From positions 1 to 10,149 of the forward strand of contig DAIEFO010000055.1 of NCBI GenBank assembly GCA_027325475.1: a DNA stretch of 10,149 nt, given 5' to 3'. Position 1 is the first letter of the stretch; the number at the start of each line of letters is the position of its first letter. The DNA comes from Desulfobacteraceae bacterium (GTDB taxonomy: Bacteria; Desulfobacterota; Desulfobacteria; Desulfobacterales; Desulfatirhabdiaceae). Below are positions 7,429-10,149 of this stretch, one piece after another. Made by a program: the position numbers and the translations under genes. The notes below the pieces were generated by a model. That model worked only from the letters and a program-made list of their open reading frames with translations. It had not been told where the DNA came from and did not search any database.

Positions 7429-7845
7429 ATGATATCTAAAACAGAAAAGTTGGAAACGACTTTGACACAAAAACGAATTTTGACATTTATCACCTGGGCC
7501 AACTGGTTGATTTTCGCAGCCGCCAGCGTGGGGGGATTTTTGTTGACAACACCGGAGATGTTCCGGGGAATTCTTTTCGGTGGATTTATTGTAACTATCA
7601 ATTTCCATCTGTTGTCCCGAACGCTCAAAAAATCGCTTGCCCCCGCCCATCTTGTTTCTCACAATGTCATCCTGGCCAAATACTATCTGAGATTCATTCT
7701 CAGCGGGTTTATCATATTTATTCTGATATCGGGTCATTATGTTCATCCGCTGGGGCTTTTTATCGGTCTTTCCGTTGTGGTTGCCAGTATTATGCTGGCA
7801 ACGCTGCGCGAGATCAAAAACATTTTTTTCAAGGAGGCAATGTAA
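7429..7845 (+). CDS. atpI: ATP synthase subunit I (AtpI), F0 assembly protein
   Basis: Membrane protein of 138 residues, recognised as AtpI (ATP synthase I chain family) by its place just before atpB and by its four-helix profile. Hydrophobic segments lie near residues 17-39, 44-62, 85-108 and 110-126, with a basic patch (RTLKKS) after the second and a charged C-terminus (REIKNIFFKEAM). AtpI proteins are thought to help assemble the c ring and are not part of the finished enzyme. The gene starts 3 nt after atpZ with no strong ribosome site of its own, suggesting translational coupling. Its 3' end carries the AAGGAGG ribosome site of atpB. AtpI is poorly conserved, so the call rests partly on context. 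Confidence 0.82.
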   Translation: MISKTEKLETTLTQKRILTFITWANWLIFAAASVGGFLLTTPEMFRGILFGGFIVTINFHLLSRTLKKSLAPAHLVSHNVILAKYYLRFILSGFIIFILISGHYVHPLGLFIGLSVVVASIMLATLREIKNIFFKEAM

Positions 7846-7846
7846 G

Positions 7847-8536
7847 GTGGAACATCCCTATCTTTTTTTCGTCAAGCTCTTTGAGTTCATTGGTCTGGGG
7901 CATTTTGCGCATGCCTATCCCCATGTCATTTATTCGTGGGTTGTCATGACATTTCTGATCATCGTCGGTATGTTAGGAACACGAAGTATCAGCATGGTGC
8001 CTTCAAAAGGGCAGAATTTTTTTGAATTGGTAATATCCGGTATCGAGGAATTCATGGTGGATGTCACTGGCGAAGAGGGGCGCTGGCTGTTGCCTCTGGC
8101 AGCTACGATTTTCATCTATATTTTTGTTTCCAACCTTATGGGATTGCTGCCTGGTTTTTATCCTCCGACGGCCAGTCTGAATACCACATTGTCCTGCGCG
8201 CTCACAGTGGTTGTTTTCACCCATATTATCGGCATCAAGTACCACGGCGTCAAATATATCAAGCATTTTTGCGGGCCGGTATGGTGGATGATTCCTATTA
8301 TATTGCCCATTGAAATTATCGGCCATCTCGCCAGAATTCTTTCCCTTTCTTTCCGTCTTTTCGGAAACATGATGGGGCATGAACTGGTACTGGGAATTCT
8401 GTTTTTCCTGGCAGGCGCCTTTTTTGCTCCGTTGCCAATTATGGCGCTGGGCATTTTTGTGTCACTGGTGCAGGCATTCGTTTTCTTTCTGTTGTCCATC
8501 ATGTATTTTACAGGCGCGATGGAACACGCACATTGA
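7847..8536 (+). CDS. atpB: F-type ATP synthase F0 subunit a
   Basis: Subunit a of the membrane F0 sector, forming the ion half-channels against the c ring; 229 residues with five or six hydrophobic helices. The signature SLSFRLFGNMMGHE contains the essential arginine R170 (E. coli R210) and E179 (E. coli E219). Near the C-terminus VSLVQAF carries Q209 (E. coli Q252). The site matching E. coli H245 is G202, while H178 sits beside E179, the swapped arrangement common outside enterics. The start is a GTG 1 nt after the atpI stop, with AAGGAGG at 7831-7837 and 9 nt spacing. The frame extends upstream to an ATG at 7739, but that part overlaps atpI and is not membrane-protein-like for this family. 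A 114-nt gap separates it from atpE. Confidence 0.96.
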   Translation: MEHPYLFFVKLFEFIGLGHFAHAYPHVIYSWVVMTFLIIVGMLGTRSISMVPSKGQNFFELVISGIEEFMVDVTGEEGRWLLPLAATIFIYIFVSNLMGLLPGFYPPTASLNTTLSCALTVVVFTHIIGIKYHGVKYIKHFCGPVWWMIPIILPIEIIGHLARILSLSFRLFGNMMGHELVLGILFFLAGAFFAPLPIMALGIFVSLVQAFVFFLLSIMYFTGAMEHAH

Positions 8537-8564
8537 TAGGCGTGACAGACAGGTTTTAATCTCA

Positions 8565-8591
8565 GATGTTATGCTGTTTCTGGATGTTATG
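8565..8591 (+). repeat. short direct repeat GATGTTATG in the atpB-atpE gap
   Basis: Two identical 9-bp copies (8565-8573 and 8583-8591) lie 18 bp apart in the 114-nt gap before atpE. The short reading frame through them runs into atpE in another frame and looks accidental. No function can be assigned. Confidence 0.3.
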
Positions 8592-8650
8592 GTTTGGGAT
8601 AATGGAAGAAGCCCAAATGTATTCACTTTAATCAAGAGGAGATTGGAAGA

Positions 8651-8932
8651 ATGGAAGCACAAGCATTACAGTTTTTCATCGCATGCGTCACAGCAGCAGG
8701 TTTTGGTATCGCCGTAGCAGCTTTTGGTTGCGGTATCGCTCAGGGTCTTGGCTTGAAAGCCGCAGTTGAAGGTATTGCCCGGAATCCTGAATCTTCAGGT
8801 AAAGTTACCGTTACCCTGCTGATCGGTCTGGCCATGATCGAGTCTCTTTGTATTTATGCACTCGTCATCGCGCTGATCCTGATCTATGCGCATCCGCAGG
8901 CAGCGGCTATTGCCAAATTGTTTGCAAAATAA
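8651..8932 (+). CDS. atpE: F-type ATP synthase F0 subunit c (rotor ring)
   Basis: Subunit c, whose copies form the rotating membrane ring that carries ions past subunit a; 93 residues, two helices (about 8-34 and 54-79) joined by the polar loop ARNPE (43-47) that contacts the F1 stalk. The ion-binding carboxylate is E64 in MIESLCIYALVIALIL. Q31, S65 and Y69 align with Na+-site residues Q32, S66 and Y70 of Ilyobacter tartaricus, but its T67 is L66 here. As I recall, Desulfovibrio and Geobacter c subunits share the GQGL...IESL pattern. GAGGAG at 8636-8641 stands 9 nt before the ATG. It is the last gene before the strong terminator, so subunits b, delta, alpha, gamma, beta and epsilon are not encoded here. 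Confidence 0.96.
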   Translation: MEAQALQFFIACVTAAGFGIAVAAFGCGIAQGLGLKAAVEGIARNPESSGKVTVTLLIGLAMIESLCIYALVIALILIYAHPQAAAIAKLFAK

Positions 8933-8957
8933 TCTCTGTTTCAGTTGAAGTAAAATT

Positions 8958-8996
8958 AAGGCCATGTCCTTGTCAAAAGGGCATGGCCTTTTTTAT
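8958..8996 (+). terminator. intrinsic terminator after atpE, perhaps shared with the convergent gene
   Basis: Arms 8958-8969 (AAGGCCATGTCC) and 8979-8990 (GGGCATGGCCTT) form a 12-bp stem with one G-U pair and a 9-nt loop, followed by T residues. It starts 25 nt after the atpE stop and closes the atp unit. Read on the minus strand the stem is followed by AATTTTA, a weaker U-run, so it may also end transcription of the convergent kinase-like gene. Confidence 0.9.
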
Positions 8997-9075
8997 TGAT
9001 AAGACATTACCCCTGAAAGGATCATTGTGGCACAACTTGGTTGTGAGCCTTTTCTGGTATGTTGTTGTCCATGAA

Positions 9076-10149
9076 TTATGATGAAGATCGGGCGCGGATT
9101 TGCTCGATCAGTCTCTCAATATCAATCGGATACTCTGTGTTGACGGAAATGGTGAGTGGCTTTTCGCTGTCTGTGATGGGTTCGTTGACTTGCAGTTGAT
9201 ATTCTAGAACGGTCGTGTCTGCATCTGAAACATCGTTGCGCCGTTTTTTTATCCGGCAGCGAAGGACATCAGGCGAGGCAGTAACATCGAGGATAACACA
9301 GGGGATGTGTCTGGATGACGCTATCTGTACAAATTGTTGCCGTTGGGACTGTTTTAGACATGTGGCGTCGATAATTACAGGAAATCCTGCATCCATGATT
9401 ATGGCAGCCAGTTCTGAAAGCCGTTGGTAGGTCTGAGCCGAAATGTCATCTGTATAAATGCCGGCCTGGATATCGGATCGGGAGGCAGTGACACCGACTC
9501 CGGTAAGCCGCTTTCGTTCGACATCTGATCGGATGCGGATAGCTCCCAGATGCTCTTGCAGTGATCGCGTTATGGTGCTCTTTCCGGATGCGGACAGCCC
9601 ATGCGTGATGATGAGAAGCGGCTCGGGCGGTCGTGAACAGAATTCCGCCAGCTTCAGATATCCGAGAAAATCTGATTCCGCTTCATGTTGTTCCTGAGAG
9701 TCTGAAGGGCTTTGATGGGCGCGGATAATATCCACTTTGGCACGCACCAGCGCCCTGTACGTCATATAGTAGGGCAGGATGTGGAGCCCTGTATAATCAC
9801 CGCCGGATTCTACATACCTATCCAGAAACCGCCAGGCCAGGCGGGCCTGGTTGCGGCGCAATAAATCCATGATCAGGAAAGCAGCGTCACTGATAACGTC
9901 AATCCATCGCAAATACGGGTTAAACTCGATGCAGTCGAAGGCGACAGGGACATCGTGAATCCAGGCGATATTGCGGAGGTGCATATCGCCATGACATTCC
10001 CGGATAAACCCTTTGGCTTTGCGCTGAACGAAGAAAGGGATAAGAGATTTGAATGCACTCAAAAACCAGTTCTCAAGTTGTAATATAACGTCAAGATAAT
10101 CGCGATTTGACGTGTAGCTCCGGATCTGAAGGATATTTTCTTCGACCGG
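9076..10149 (-). CDS. two-domain protein: APH-like phosphotransferase plus P-loop kinase, 5' end cut by the window
   Basis: The frame is open from the right edge to the TAA at 9076 (357 residues visible). A TTG at 10062 could be read as a start, but the 29 codons upstream continue the protein, so the true start lies outside. The first part carries HGDMHLRN (visible residues 53-60) and FDCIEFNP shortly after, matching the catalytic loop and metal-binding region of aminoglycoside-phosphotransferase-like enzymes. The second part has the P-loop GLSASGKST (184-192), then RSDVERKRLTGVG and VIIDATCL, as in gluconate-kinase-like ATPases. This order is known as a fusion of the COG2187 and COG0645 families, about 520 residues, so some 150 are missing. 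The substrate is unknown, and antibiotic resistance should not be assumed from the APH-like fold. It converges on atpE across a shared terminator region and is not part of the atp unit. Confidence 0.88.
   Translation of the reverse strand, partial: PVEENILQIRSYTSNRDYLDVILQLENWFLSAFKSLIPFFVQRKAKGFIRECHGDMHLRNIAWIHDVPVAFDCIEFNPYLRWIDVISDAAFLIMDLLRRNQARLAWRFLDRYVESGGDYTGLHILPYYMTYRALVRAKVDIIRAHQSPSDSQEQHEAESDFLGYLKLAEFCSRPPEPLLIITHGLSASGKSTITRSLQEHLGAIRIRSDVERKRLTGVGVTASRSDIQAGIYTDDISAQTYQRLSELAAIIMDAGFPVIIDATCLKQSQRQQFVQIASSRHIPCVILDVTASPDVLRCRIKKRRNDVSDADTTVLEYQLQVNEPITDSEKPLTISVNTEYPIDIERLIEQIRARSSS

Noticed and set aside
7739..7846. Upstream extension of atpB to an ATG at 7739
   Set aside because: Overlaps atpI entirely in another frame, while a GTG at 7847 has an ideal AAGGAGG site.
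8379..8717. Plus-strand open frame spanning the atpB-atpE gap
   Set aside because: Overlaps both atpB and atpE out of frame; the part in the gap has no family likeness.
10060..10062. TTG as the start of the kinase-like gene
   Set aside because: The frame continues upstream to the window edge without a stop and the residues fit the family, so the gene is truncated by the window rather than starting here.

Overview
The window looks like core chromosome of a Desulfobacterota (former Deltaproteobacteria) bacterium, probably a Desulfobacterales-type sulfate reducer. This is inferred from the split ATP-synthase layout (atpZ-atpI-atpB-atpE closed by a terminator, with no F1 genes after it), from a c subunit of the Desulfovibrio/Geobacter type, and from the overall protein style. 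No mobile element, CRISPR array, tRNA or rRNA gene is visible.

Region 1 (1-6895, minus strand) is an RNA-metabolism unit transcribed right to left. A good sigma70-type promoter (TTGCAC-N17-TATGAT, 6867-6895) leads into a five-domain S1-type RNA-binding protein (5363-6814). After 72 nt comes an RhlB-like DEAD-box RNA helicase with a long charged tail (3605-5290). After another 52 nt, which hold an 8-bp hairpin, comes a large HrpA-type DEAH helicase (1-3552) whose C-terminus runs off the left edge. No clear terminator separates these genes, so they could be one operon. The three families (ribosome/mRNA binding, RNA unwinding for decay, action on stalled ribosomes) make a plausible mRNA-surveillance set; the joint role is inference.

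Region 2 (6815-7206) is a divergent intergenic region of about 390 bp, A+T-rich, with several inverted repeats and weak promoter-like elements facing the atp genes.

Region 3 (7207-8990, plus strand) holds the membrane part of an F-type ATP synthase: atpZ, atpI, atpB (subunit a, GTG start) and atpE (subunit c), tightly packed except for a 114-nt gap before atpE. It ends in a strong intrinsic terminator at 8958-8996. Subunit b and all F1 genes must lie elsewhere.

Region 4 (9076-10149, minus strand) is the C-terminal 357 residues of a two-domain protein, running off the right edge. An aminoglycoside-phosphotransferase-like part (HGDMHLRN motif) is followed by a P-loop kinase part (GLSASGKST). 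It converges on atpE and its cellular substrate is unknown.
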